From the NCBI RefSeq assembly GCF_000514775.1, contig NZ_KI911467.1, positions 186,001-250,000 on the forward strand: a stretch of 64,000 nt of DNA. Reading direction: 5' to 3'. Source of the stretch: Salinispora pacifica CNR114 (GTDB lineage: Bacteria > Actinomycetota > Actinomycetes > Mycobacteriales > Micromonosporaceae). Below are positions 50,865 through 59,557 of the stretch, in pieces; positions within the stretch are counted from its first letter, which is position 1, and every line of letters starts with the position of its first letter. The position numbers and the translations under genes are program-made. Below the pieces are notes generated by a model, which worked only from the letters and a program-made list of their open reading frames with translations, did not search any database and had not been told where the DNA came from.

Positions 50865-52481
50865 GTGATCGTGGAATCGCCGGCGAGGGCTGTGGGAATG
50901 ATGCGGGAACGTCGGCTGCCGCTGCCGGTTGCGATTGTGGCGGCGGTCGGTGGGGGCGTGGCGTTGTTGCTGGCGTTTCCGCCGTACGGGGTGTGGCCGC
51001 TGGCGGCGGTCGGGGTGGCCCTGCTGGCCGGTGCTACCCACCGTCGGCGTCCGCGCGCCGGCGCTGGCCTCGGGTTCCTGACCGGGGTGGCGTTCTTCGC
51101 CCCGCTGCTGGGCTGGACCAACCTGCACACCGGCTCCTTGCCGTGGGTGCTGCTGTCGCTGTTGCAGGCCGGCTATCTGGCGCTGCTCGGCGCGGCCACC
51201 GCGTGGGTTTCTCCGCTGGTTGACCGGTTCCGGTGGGGGTGGCCGGTGGTGACCGGGGTGCTGTGGGTGGCGCAGGAGGCGCTGCGTGATCGCACTCCGT
51301 TCGGTGGTTTCCCGTGGGGTCGGCTGGCGTTCAGCCAGGACGGGTCGCCGCTGCTGCGGTTTGCGGCGCTGGGCGGGGCGCCGCTGGTGACCTTCGTGGT
51401 CGCGGTGATCGGTGGGCTCCTGGTGGCCGCCGCCTGGGCGGGCTGGGCGGCGTATCGCCACCCGAGCCGGCGGTGGATGCCGGCGGCGGGGGCGATGGTG
51501 GCGGCGCTGGCGGTGCCGGCTGTCGGGCTGCTCGTGCCGATCCGCGCCGACGGCGGTGGGGAGGCGGTGACGGTGGCGATCGTGCAGGGCAATGTGCCGC
51601 GGCTGGGACTGGACTTCAACGCCCAACGGCAGGCGGTGCTGAACAACCACGTGCAGGCCACCGTCGAGTTGGCCGACCAGGTGGCCGCTGGCGCCCGACC
51701 CCGCCCTGACTTGGTGGTGTGGCCGGAAAATTCCAGCGATATCGACCCGCTGCAGGACGTTTCCGCCGGGGAACGGATCCAGTCTGCTGCCGACGCGGTG
51801 GGCGTGCCGATCCTGGTGGGGGCGGTGCTGCGGGGCCCGGGGGAGGGGCAGGTACGCAACGCGGGGCTGCTGTGGCGGCCGGGGAGCGGCCCGGATCTCG
51901 ACCAGTTGTACACGAAGCGGCATCCGGTGCCGTTCGCCGAGTATGTGCCGTTTCGTGACGTGGCCCGACTGGTCAGCAAACAGGTTGACCGGGTGCGGTC
52001 TGATTTCGTGCCGGGTAGCACCCCTGGTGTGCTGACCGCCGGTCCGGTGGTGCTCGGTGATGTGATCTGCTTCGAGGTCGCCTACGACGAGGTGGTCCGG
52101 GACACTGTTACCGGTGGGGCGCAGCTGCTGGTGGTGCAGACCAACAACGCGACTTTCGATGTGGCTGAGGCCCGGCAGCAGTTGGCCATGGTGCGGCTGC
52201 GGGCGGTCGAGCATGGTCGTCCGGCACTGATGGCCTCGACGGTGGGTGTTTCCGGGTTCGTTTCCCCGGATGGGCGGGTAAGCGATGCCACCGAGTTCAA
52301 TACCCGCGCGATCGTGGTGCGGCAGCTGTACCTGGCCGACGGAGGCACCTTCGCGACCCGGGTCGGGTTGTGGCCGGAGGTGGCGCTGACGGTCCTGGCC
52401 GTGGCGGCCTTGGCCGCAGCCGGGGTGCGGCGACGTGCCCGCGGTGCGGCGACGGCCGGTACGCCGGCGCGAGGGAGGTAG
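50865..52481 (+). CDS. lnt: apolipoprotein N-acyltransferase
   Basis: This 538-residue membrane enzyme adds the third fatty acid to bacterial lipoproteins. About six to seven membrane segments precede an extracytoplasmic nitrilase domain whose triad is Glu in VVWPENSS, Lys in YTKRHPVPF and Cys in VICFEVAYDE. GTG 50865 is chosen because TACCCT (50852-50857) lies exactly 7 nt upstream without a ribosome-binding site. ppm1 follows after 4 nt; in mycobacteria the two are fused, here they are separate. Confidence 0.95.
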   Translation: MIVESPARAVGMMRERRLPLPVAIVAAVGGGVALLLAFPPYGVWPLAAVGVALLAGATHRRRPRAGAGLGFLTGVAFFAPLLGWTNLHTGSLPWVLLSLLQAGYLALLGAATAWVSPLVDRFRWGWPVVTGVLWVAQEALRDRTPFGGFPWGRLAFSQDGSPLLRFAALGGAPLVTFVVAVIGGLLVAAAWAGWAAYRHPSRRWMPAAGAMVAALAVPAVGLLVPIRADGGGEAVTVAIVQGNVPRLGLDFNAQRQAVLNNHVQATVELADQVAAGARPRPDLVVWPENSSDIDPLQDVSAGERIQSAADAVGVPILVGAVLRGPGEGQVRNAGLLWRPGSGPDLDQLYTKRHPVPFAEYVPFRDVARLVSKQVDRVRSDFVPGSTPGVLTAGPVVLGDVICFEVAYDEVVRDTVTGGAQLLVVQTNNATFDVAEARQQLAMVRLRAVEHGRPALMASTVGVSGFVSPDGRVSDATEFNTRAIVVRQLYLADGGTFATRVGLWPEVALTVLAVAALAAAGVRRRARGAATAGTPARGR

Positions 52482-52485
52482 GACG

Positions 52486-53274
52486 GTGCGTGACGAGACC
52501 GGTCATCCCGGGGTGGGGCGGGTGCTCGTGGTCATCCCGACCTACAACGAGGCCGACAACCTGACCTGGATTGTGGAACGGGTGCGGCGGGCGGTGCCGT
52601 CGGTGGACATTCTGGTTGCCGACGACAACAGCCCGGATGGCACCGGTGCCGTCGCTGAGGCCCTCGCCGGGCGGGATCGGCGGGTGCATGTGCTGCACCG
52701 GGAGGGTAAGCAGGGGCTCGGCGCCGCCTATCTGGCCGGTTTTGGGTGGGCGCGCCAGCGCGGCTACGACGCGGTGGTGGAGATGGACGCCGACGGCTCG
52801 CATGCCCCGGAGGACCTGCCGGCGATGCTGGCCGCGGCCCGCGACGCGGACGTGGTGATCGGGTCGCGGTGGACCCGGGGCGCGCAGGTGGTCAACTGGC
52901 CGCTGCGGCGGCTGCTGTTGTCGCGCTGCGGCAACCTGTACGCGCGGCTGGCCCTGGGGATGCCGGTCTCCGACGCCACCGGCGGCTACCGGGTGTATCG
53001 GCTCAGTGCCTTGGACGCGTTGGACCTGGCGTCGGTGTGCTCGCAGGGGTATTCGTTCCAGGTGGAGTTGTCCCGGCTGGCGCACCGGGCCGGTGCGCGG
53101 ATCGTGGAGGTGCCGATCACGTTCGCCGAGCGCGAACGCGGTAGCAGCAAGATGAGTCCGTACATCGTCGCCGAGGCGTTGTGGCGGATTACCGGGTGGG
53201 CGGTGGCGGACCGGCGGCTGGCCTTGCGCCGCGGGTTACACGGCACACCCACGGGGCAGGTGCGGTGGCCGTAG
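52486..53274 (+). CDS. ppm1: polyprenol-phosphate mannosyltransferase
   Basis: This 262-residue GT2 enzyme makes polyprenyl-phospho-mannose, the mannose donor for lipomannan and protein mannosylation. Motifs are VVIPTYNEADNL, VADDNSPDGTG, the metal-binding EMDADGSHAPED, GSRWTRGAQVVNW and CSQGYSFQVEL. It has no membrane segment and presumably associates with the neighbouring Lnt. GTG 52486 has GGGAGG about 8 nt upstream. Confidence 0.95.
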   Translation: MRDETGHPGVGRVLVVIPTYNEADNLTWIVERVRRAVPSVDILVADDNSPDGTGAVAEALAGRDRRVHVLHREGKQGLGAAYLAGFGWARQRGYDAVVEMDADGSHAPEDLPAMLAAARDADVVIGSRWTRGAQVVNWPLRRLLLSRCGNLYARLALGMPVSDATGGYRVYRLSALDALDLASVCSQGYSFQVELSRLAHRAGARIVEVPITFAERERGSSKMSPYIVAEALWRITGWAVADRRLALRRGLHGTPTGQVRWP

Positions 53275-53445
53275 TGCCACTGCCCCGGTTCCCCTCCGGT
53301 GCCCGGTGGTGCCCCGCGCCCTGGCTGCTGGTGGTGCGGGCTGGCGGGGGCGCGGCCGTGTCATGCTGGACGGGCGGGACGACGTACTCCACCACCGGGG
53401 AACCAGGCGGTGGTGGGGGCATGGCGGTCGGGTGGTGAGGTGAGG

Positions 53446-53967
53446 ATGCGCCGGGGACTGAGGTTCGTACCGTTGGCGTTGTTGCTGGCGGCGTTGGTGG
53501 AGCTGGCGGTGTTTGTGGCCGTTGGCCGCGCTGCCGGGTTCGGGATTGCGGTGCTGGCCGTGTTCGCGGCATCGCTGCTGGGCATGGCGCTGCTGCGCCG
53601 GGAGGGGATGCGCGCCTGGCGGGGCTTCCAGACCGCCGCGCGGGCTGGTCAACCGCCGGGCACGCAGGTCACCGATGGTCTGGTGGGGTTGCTCGGCGCG
53701 CTGTTGTTGGCCACCCCGGGTCTGCTCAGTGGGGCGCTGGGGTTGGTGCTGCTGGTGCCGCCGGTGCGCCGGCTGGCCCGCGCGGGGGTACGACACACGA
53801 CTGAGCGGCGGGTGTCGTCGATGGTCGCCGGTGACCTGTTTGGGCCGCGCCGGGTGCGGGTGCACCGGGGCGCCCCGCAGCAGCCGCCGTCGTCGTCGGC
53901 GGAGCCGACCGTCGTTGACGGCGGCCAGCCCATCGAGGGCGAGATCGTCGAGCCCCGGCAGGGCTGA
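53446..53967 (+). CDS. fxsA: FxsA family membrane protein
   Basis: This 173-residue protein has three to four membrane helices in the FxsA pattern (LVELAVFVAVGRAAGFG, then TDGLVGLLGALLLATPGLLSG) and a hydrophilic Pro/Ser-rich tail. FxsA modulates phage exclusion in E. coli; its role in actinobacteria is unknown. ATG 53446 and GTG 53440 are both possible. The lnt-ppm1-fxsA-rbpA order is the one found in mycobacteria. Confidence 0.87.
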   Translation: MRRGLRFVPLALLLAALVELAVFVAVGRAAGFGIAVLAVFAASLLGMALLRREGMRAWRGFQTAARAGQPPGTQVTDGLVGLLGALLLATPGLLSGALGLVLLVPPVRRLARAGVRHTTERRVSSMVAGDLFGPRRVRVHRGAPQQPPSSSAEPTVVDGGQPIEGEIVEPRQG

Positions 53968-54060
53968 GGTGCGAACATTTCGCCCGCGCCCGCTGATCTC
54001 GACCCGGTGCCCGGGCTGGGCCGCCTCCGGTGCCGGGGGCTGACGGACCCGCGAGCCACG

Positions 54061-54096
54061 GCACCCGCCCCGGGCGGGATCGCCCAGGGCGGGTGC
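54061..54096. terminator. nested hairpin between fxsA and rbpA
   Basis: A perfect 10-bp outer stem (GCACCCGCCC with complement 54087-54096) encloses a second 5-bp hairpin. It lies between convergent genes and can act in both directions. Confidence 0.75.
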
Positions 54097-54126
54097 CGGA
54101 ATGGGTGATTCAGTCGCGCCCGGTGT

Positions 54127-54468
54127 TCAGGCGCGCCCGCGGCGGGTGCGGACCTCCTTGAGTCGTTCGGCAAGAATGTCCTCAAGCTCGGCGATTGATC
54201 GCCGCTCCAACAGCATGTCCCAGTGGGTGCGCGGCGGCTTCGCCTTCTTCTGCTCTGGCTCGTTGCCGTCCACCAGCCGGGCGACGCTGCCGTCGAATTT
54301 GCATTCCCAGGTCATCGGGACCTCGGCGTCAACGGCGAACGGCACCTCGAACTGGTGACCCTTGGCGCACAGGTATTCGCGGGTCTGACGCGGCGCGAGC
54401 TCGGTGTTACGGTCAGATTCGTAGCTGACCGCGCCCAGACGGCTTCCGCGCAGCATGCGCTCGCCCAT
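54127..54468 (-). CDS. rbpA: RNA polymerase-binding protein RbpA
   Basis: This 113-residue actinobacterial transcription factor stabilises the sigma-A holoenzyme and open complex. It shows the N-terminal MGERMLRGSRLGAVSYE, the zinc/core domain with the cysteine pattern EYLCAKGHQF...WECKFDG, and the C-terminal sigma-interacting helices HWDMLLERRSIAELEDIL. ATG 54468 has GAGGGGAAG upstream. Confidence 0.97.
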   Translation of the reverse strand: MGERMLRGSRLGAVSYESDRNTELAPRQTREYLCAKGHQFEVPFAVDAEVPMTWECKFDGSVARLVDGNEPEQKKAKPPRTHWDMLLERRSIAELEDILAERLKEVRTRRGRA

Positions 54469-54661
54469 GATCGTCTTCCCCTCGTTTGTGGTGCTGGTCT
54501 GTTTCGGTGTAACAGTCGGTGTCCGTCGGGCCATTCCCGCCCGGTGGCACGTGACGGGCCGGCAACCAGGGTAGCCGGAGGGCAGCTCGGCCCGGCGGGG
54601 GTCGCCCGGACCTGGCCGAAAGTTCGCCGGGTGGCCGCACCGAGGTGATGTCGCCCGCGTG

Positions 54662-55789
54662 TCAGCGTACGGGCGTGGACGCCTCCCGGTGAGCCAGGGC
54701 AGCCGCCAGCTGGGCGACCTGGTCGGCGAGCTGGGCGACTCGCCGATGCGCCTCGTCCCGGTCGTTCTCGGCGGCCCGCAGCCGCGCCGTCAGCTCCGCC
54801 AGCTGGCCCTGCACGGTCGTCACGTCCTGCTGGGCGACGGTCAGCTGCCCGCGTAGTGCTTCGTGCTGCTCGGCGAGGGTCGTCGCCTCCGCGTGCGCCC
54901 GTTCCGCGTCCCCCACCGCCTGCTGACGGTGCGCTTCGACCCGGTCCCGCTCGGCCACCGCCCGGTCCCGCTCCTGCGTCGCCGCCGCGGCCTGCGCCTG
55001 CGCCCGTTGGGTGTCCTGGCGGGCCTGTTGCGCGTCGGCGCGGTGCCCGCGGGCCTGTTCGGTCGCCGTGGCCTGCGCCTGCGTGGCCTGTTGGGCGGCC
55101 GCGCGGGCGGCGTCGCGTTCCGCGACCAGGTCCGCGGCGTGCTGCCGCTGAGCGGTGAGTGCGGCGTCGGTGCTGCGTAGCTGCGTACGGGCATCAAGTT
55201 CCTTGGCCCGTGCGGCGTCCCGGTCCTGTTGGGCCTGTCCCAGTAGCGCCTGTGCCGCGCTCGCCTCCTGGCGGGCCTGGTCCCGAGCCTTACGGGCCTG
55301 GTCGGCGTCCTCCGCGGCAGCGGTCGCCGCCGCGGCGGCGACCACCGCTTCGGCGCGGGCCTGCTCCTGGCCGGCAGTGGCGCTGCGGGCCTGCTCCCGG
55401 GCCTGGACAGCGGCGGCGGTGGCATCCTCGGCGGCGCGGCGTGCCTCGTCCCGATCGGTCTGCGCCGCCGCCACCTGGTGGGCCGCGTCGGCGCGCGCCT
55501 GGGCCAGTTGCTGTTCCACCCCGACCGGGGACAGCTGCGCGTGCAGCGTCTCGGTGAGCGACGCCACGATCTGGTCGAGCCGGTCCACCATCTCCCACGT
55601 GCGGGCGACCTGTCCGGGTAGCCCGGGGGCGTTGCGATGTCGCATCCGGCTGGTCCGGGCGGCCTGTTGGCAGGCGCCGTCGTTGTCCCGGCAGTAGCGG
55701 AAGGGGCGACCCGCTCCGGCCCGCTGCGGCACCGGGCGTCCGCAGTGGGCGCAGGGGCGGGGGTCGGCGGGTGCGGCCTGCTCGTCCAT
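54662..55789 (-). CDS. zinc-ribbon and long coiled-coil protein, function unknown
   Basis: This 375-residue protein starts with a putative zinc ribbon (CAHCGRPVPQ, then RYCRDNDGACQ, residues ~13-40), then RMRHRNAPGLPGQVARTWEM, and then ~270 residues of almost uninterrupted Ala/Gln/Arg/Glu-rich coiled coil. It has no membrane segment or ATPase motif. The composition suggests an elongated scaffold or DNA-associated protein. Similar ribbon sequences are, as I recall, found in actinomycete mobile-element proteins, but this cannot be confirmed here. Confidence 0.75.
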   Translation of the reverse strand: MDEQAAPADPRPCAHCGRPVPQRAGAGRPFRYCRDNDGACQQAARTSRMRHRNAPGLPGQVARTWEMVDRLDQIVASLTETLHAQLSPVGVEQQLAQARADAAHQVAAAQTDRDEARRAAEDATAAAVQAREQARSATAGQEQARAEAVVAAAAATAAAEDADQARKARDQARQEASAAQALLGQAQQDRDAARAKELDARTQLRSTDAALTAQRQHAADLVAERDAARAAAQQATQAQATATEQARGHRADAQQARQDTQRAQAQAAAATQERDRAVAERDRVEAHRQQAVGDAERAHAEATTLAEQHEALRGQLTVAQQDVTTVQGQLAELTARLRAAENDRDEAHRRVAQLADQVAQLAAALAHREASTPVR

Positions 55790-55836
55790 CGGACGCCGAG
55801 TCTAGATGCCGGCATCGCGGCCGCTGGCGCGGTGGG

Positions 55837-56664
55837 CTATCGGTCATCGCCGGCTGTGGGCTTACCGGCTCGAAGTGAGAAGAACAGCGGCAACTCGCCC
55901 TGCCCACCAGGGGGGAGAACCCATCCCAGCCCCTCCTGCTCGTGTAGGAACGGCCACGGCCGATCCAGCCACGGGAACTCGTGGAAGAACTCGATCACGA
56001 GCCCTGCCCCCGCGACAGCGGTGATCAGTTCCGCGACGCTGTGTGGCCACAGGTATTCCACCTCGGTGGCGACCTGAGCGTCCCGGTCAACGTAGCTGCC
56101 CTGCACCGGGTAGCCAACCGGCTCGGTTCTGGGGAAGTAGGGCCGGCTGACTCGAAGCTCGGACGCGGATGAGTCCAGGACCTCGGCTATCGGATGGATG
56201 TCGGTGACGTAGAAGACGCCACCGGGCGCCAGAAAGTGCGCCACCACCTGCGCCCACCGGGTCAGGTCCGGCAGCCAACCCAGCACCCCACGCGAGGTGT
56301 AGACCAGGTCGAAGGTTCCAGTCAGGACAGCCGGCAGGGTCAGGATGTCGCTGCAGACGAAGTGGGCGTCGACTTCGGTGTCGGCGGCGAGTTGGCGGGC
56401 GACGGCGACGGCGCGGGGGGAAAAGTCCACCCCCGTGACGGTCGCGCCCCGCCGCGCCCACGAGACCGTGTCGGTGCCGAGCTGGCACTGAAGGTGTAGC
56501 AGGCTCCGGCCCGCCACCTCGCCCACCTCGTCGACCTCGTACGACCGCAGCTTGCAGGCGCCCCGGCGTACCGACTCCAGGTCGTACCACGCTGACCGGG
56601 CGTGTATGTCCGCCCACTCGTCCCACAGCCCCCGATTCGACTCGAGGAATCGGTGCGCATTCAT
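55837..56664 (-). CDS. class I SAM-dependent methyltransferase
   Basis: This 275-residue enzyme shows SAM motif I as SLLHLQCQLGTDTVSWA, motif post-I as VTGVDFSPRAVAVA and a later LAPGGVFYVTDIHP. Its substrate cannot be deduced. ATG 56664 is preferred because AGGTGA lies 6 nt upstream; the in-frame GTG 56673 overlaps that site. Upstream is a tandem 17-bp repeat carrying the same site twice. Confidence 0.85.
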   Translation of the reverse strand: MNAHRFLESNRGLWDEWADIHARSAWYDLESVRRGACKLRSYEVDEVGEVAGRSLLHLQCQLGTDTVSWARRGATVTGVDFSPRAVAVARQLAADTEVDAHFVCSDILTLPAVLTGTFDLVYTSRGVLGWLPDLTRWAQVVAHFLAPGGVFYVTDIHPIAEVLDSSASELRVSRPYFPRTEPVGYPVQGSYVDRDAQVATEVEYLWPHSVAELITAVAGAGLVIEFFHEFPWLDRPWPFLHEQEGLGWVLPPGGQGELPLFFSLRAGKPTAGDDR

Positions 56665-56669
56665 GTTGT

Positions 56670-56705
56670 TCACCTGGCTTCACGCCTCTCACCTGGCTGC
56701 ACGCC
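56670..56705. repeat. tandem 17-bp direct repeat upstream of methyltransferase gene
   Basis: TCACCTGGCTTCACGCC (56670-56686) and TCACCTGGCTGCACGCC (56689-56705) match at 16 of 17 positions with a 19-bp period. On the coding strand of the methyltransferase each copy contains CCAGGTGA, so the ribosome-binding region is duplicated. Confidence 0.7.
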
Positions 56706-56896
56706 CCACCGGACCCCCGCGTGAGTAGGGACCCTCCTGCTTTCGGCTTCGGACCGCCGTCAAGCTGTGGCTTCACCGTGCCACAGGCGGGCCGAGAACG
56801 TCCGCGGAAAGGCGATTCGTCGGGCTACCCGGTGCCAGGCGCCAACCGCGCGACGCCCCGCGGTGGTAGCACCGCCTCCCCACGCGGGCTTCAGCC

Positions 56897-57811
56897 TCAC
56901 CCCCGGGCCCGCTGTCGTCGCGGCGGCTCACCGTCCTGGTGGACGGCGATACCGGCGATCACCAGACCGACCCCGACGATCTCCGGTGTGGTGGGGATCT
57001 GGGCCAGTACGACGACTCCGATCACGGTCGCGGTCGCCGGGAACAGGCAGACCAGGAGGGCGTAGGTGGCCCGGGACAGCCGGGCCATGGCGAGCTGGTC
57101 GATGACGTACGGGATGACCGACGAGGTGATGCCGACACCGACCCCGGCCGCCAGGGCGAGCACGTCCACGGCGGCGGGTGCGGCGTCAACGATGCCGACG
57201 GGTAGCGCGAGGACGGCGGCGATCAGCATGGACAGCGCGAGACCGTCGATGCCGGGCAGTTGCTGACCGCGGGCGACGCGGTGCCCGAGCACAATGTAGG
57301 CGGCGAACAGCACGGCGTTGGCCGCGGCGAAGGCGATACCGAGCGGTTCGGCGACCAGGCGGACGTCGGCGAGCAGATACACCCCGGCAACCGCGCAGAC
57401 CAACGCGATCAGGTTTCGGCGGGTTCTGGCCGCGTAGGCCGCCAAGACGATGACCGGTAGGAATTCGACTGCGGCGACCGTGCCCAATGGCAGCCGCTCC
57501 AGCGCCAGGTAGAAGACGCTGTTCATGGCCGCCAGGACGGCGGCCCATCCGATCAACAGCCGGCGGGTGGCCTGGTCCAGGTGCCGCCAGCGCCGCCACG
57601 GCCGCCGCCACAACGCGAACACCGCGGCGGCGGCGGCGATCCGCAGCCACGCCACGCCCAGGGCGTCCACGCGGACGAAGAGCAGTACCGCGAAGGCTGG
57701 ACCGAGATAGTGGAACACCGCACCGACGACAAAGTAGGCGTGCGGTGGTATCCGCGGTGCGGCCACCGCCGCCGAAGTCCGGGTGTCCGTGCGGAGAACT
57801 GGTCGTGGCAT
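56897..57811 (-). CDS. EamA/RhaT-type transporter (DMT superfamily)
   Basis: This membrane protein of 304 residues has ten hydrophobic segments in two EamA repeats and resembles amino-acid or metabolite exporters such as RhtA. Marks are FVVGAVFHYLGPAFAVLLF and VIPYVIDQLAMARLSRATYA. ATG 57811 gives the standard N-terminus; ATG 57847 would add 12 residues and lies close to a possible TAGTCT -10 box. The divergent Lrp-type regulator next door probably controls it, as in classic regulator/exporter pairs. Confidence 0.87.
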   Translation of the reverse strand: MPRPVLRTDTRTSAAVAAPRIPPHAYFVVGAVFHYLGPAFAVLLFVRVDALGVAWLRIAAAAAVFALWRRPWRRWRHLDQATRRLLIGWAAVLAAMNSVFYLALERLPLGTVAAVEFLPVIVLAAYAARTRRNLIALVCAVAGVYLLADVRLVAEPLGIAFAAANAVLFAAYIVLGHRVARGQQLPGIDGLALSMLIAAVLALPVGIVDAAPAAVDVLALAAGVGVGITSSVIPYVIDQLAMARLSRATYALLVCLFPATATVIGVVVLAQIPTTPEIVGVGLVIAGIAVHQDGEPPRRQRARG

Positions 57812-57876
57812 TGCCCTATTGTCGAAGGCACCAGCGCCTAGAACCATGCATGATCGAAGACTAAAGGAGCATAACG

Positions 57877-58365
57877 ATGACGCATCGTGAACCGAGACCC
57901 CCATCCGGCCTTCCAGATGGAAATTCGTTGCTCGACGACACCAATCGCCGTCTGCTCGGCGTACTGCGCGACGACCCACGCGCCAGCGCCGCCGAGTTGG
58001 CCCGGCAGGTCGGCATGTCCGCGCCGGCGGTGCGGGAGCGGCTGCACCGGCTCGAACACGCTGGCGTCATCCGCGGCTACCGCGTCGATATCGACCCCGC
58101 GGCCCTGGGCCTCCCCGTCGCCGCCTGGGTGCGGATCCAACCCGGTCCAGGCCAGCTGTCAAAGATCGCAGACCTGGCCGACCGCGTCCCCGAGGTCAGT
58201 GAGTGCCACCGGATCTCCGGCGAGGACTGCTTCCTCCTCAAGGTGCACGTAGCCGCCGTCGATGCCCTGGCGGCGGTCCTTGACCAGTTCCTGCTCCACG
58301 GCCAGACCACCAGTTCCTTCATCGTCTCCACCCCGGTGGCACCCCGCACCCCCGGACGAAGCTAG
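57877..58365 (+). CDS. Lrp/AsnC-family transcriptional regulator
   Basis: This 162-residue protein has the helix-turn-helix AELARQVGMSAPAVRERLHRLE and the RAM domain ECHRISGEDCFLLKVHV. The ATG has AAAGGAG 8 nt upstream. It diverges from the EamA exporter and is probably its amino-acid-sensing regulator. The stop codon overlaps that of the convergent folD-like gene by 3 nt (TAG in the CTAG palindrome). Confidence 0.93.
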   Translation: MTHREPRPPSGLPDGNSLLDDTNRRLLGVLRDDPRASAAELARQVGMSAPAVRERLHRLEHAGVIRGYRVDIDPAALGLPVAAWVRIQPGPGQLSKIADLADRVPEVSECHRISGEDCFLLKVHVAAVDALAAVLDQFLLHGQTTSSFIVSTPVAPRTPGRS

Positions 58366-59312
58366 CTCCCGTCCGACGCGCCCGAACCCGAGGGCGGTAC
58401 CGGTGCCCGCGTCGAGTGCTCGTCGCTGTCACGGTGCGGTGGCGTCAGCGCCTGCCGTGCCGCCCGCACCGCGTTGCGGAACACCATCGCCACCGTCGTC
58501 GGACCGACCCCGCCGACACGGGGGGTCATCGCCCCCGCCACCGTCGCGCACGCCTCGTCCACGTCCGGCAGCAGCCGCCGCCCCGAGTACCGCACGCCAC
58601 CACCGACGACAACCGCTCCTGGGCGCAGGTGCTCCGGGCGTACGAGACCCGGCACCCCCGCCGCCGCCACCAGAATCTCCGCTCGGCGGGTGTACCGCGG
58701 CCAGTCCGTCACGCCCGTGTGCACCACCGTCACCGCGGCGTTCGCCGTCGGCCGCTTCTGCGCCAGCAACATCGCCAGCGGACGCCCCAACGTGGCGCCC
58801 CGGCCCAGCACCACCACCCCTCGGCCGGCCACCGGCACCCCGTGGTACGCCAGTAACGCCTCGATTCCCGCCGGCGTACACGGTGCTGGTCCCGGCAGCC
58901 CCAACGCCAACCGGCCCAGGTTCACCGGGTGCATCCCATCCACGTCCTTCTCCGGATCCAACGCCTGCATCGCCCGGTCGAAGTCCAGGTGCCGGGGAAC
59001 GGGGTGCTGCACCAACACCCCGTGCACCGCCGTGTCCGCACTCAACTGCGTCACCACCGCCCGCAGGTCCGCCTGCGACGCCGACGCCGGCAGCTGCACA
59101 TGTGGGGAGGCGAACCCCAACCGTTCGGCCTGGCGCTGCTTGATCCGGATGTACCCGACGCTCGCGTCGTCGTCGCCCACCAGCACTGTGGCCAGGGCCG
59201 GGGTCATCCCGGCCGCCCGTAACTGCGTGACCTCCTGCGCCACCTCGGCCAGGATCTGCTCGGCTACCGGTCCACCCGGCAGTGACCGGGCGACCGACAT
59301 CGACGTGGACAT
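58362..59312 (-). CDS. folD: methylenetetrahydrofolate dehydrogenase/cyclohydrolase, FolD-like
   Basis: This 316-residue enzyme interconverts methylene-, methenyl- and formyl-tetrahydrofolate. Catalytic Tyr and Lys are in SVGYIRIKQ, Gln in GVLVQHPVP, Asp in PEKDVDGMHPVN, with PCTPAGIEALL and PRVGGVGPTTVAMV also conserved. The NADP loop reads GRGATLGRP where typical FolD has GRS-x-x-VG-x-P, and LVQLPLP is changed to LVQHPVP, so this is a divergent paralogue. A Ser/Pro-rich C-terminal extension is present. Confidence 0.88.
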   Translation of the reverse strand: MSTSMSVARSLPGGPVAEQILAEVAQEVTQLRAAGMTPALATVLVGDDDASVGYIRIKQRQAERLGFASPHVQLPASASQADLRAVVTQLSADTAVHGVLVQHPVPRHLDFDRAMQALDPEKDVDGMHPVNLGRLALGLPGPAPCTPAGIEALLAYHGVPVAGRGVVVLGRGATLGRPLAMLLAQKRPTANAAVTVVHTGVTDWPRYTRRAEILVAAAGVPGLVRPEHLRPGAVVVGGGVRYSGRRLLPDVDEACATVAGAMTPRVGGVGPTTVAMVFRNAVRAARQALTPPHRDSDEHSTRAPVPPSGSGASDGS

Positions 59313-59557
59313 GGCTCACCTCGCCCCCACGGAAGGCCCAGGCGGTCGACCCTCCGCGGCGAGCTCCCCGATGGTAAATCCCATCCTCGGTGCCGCCAGT
59401 CGCGTCGATTCAGCCTGCCACAGCCCACCCAGGGTGAGAAAGTCCTGGCCGGCGCAGCTGTCACCGCCGATCGGATCGGGTGCGTGCGCTGGCCGTTGCC
59501 GGACCGCGGCAGGGGCGTGGAGGGCGGTACGCGGGCCGCTGGACCGTACCCGAGACA

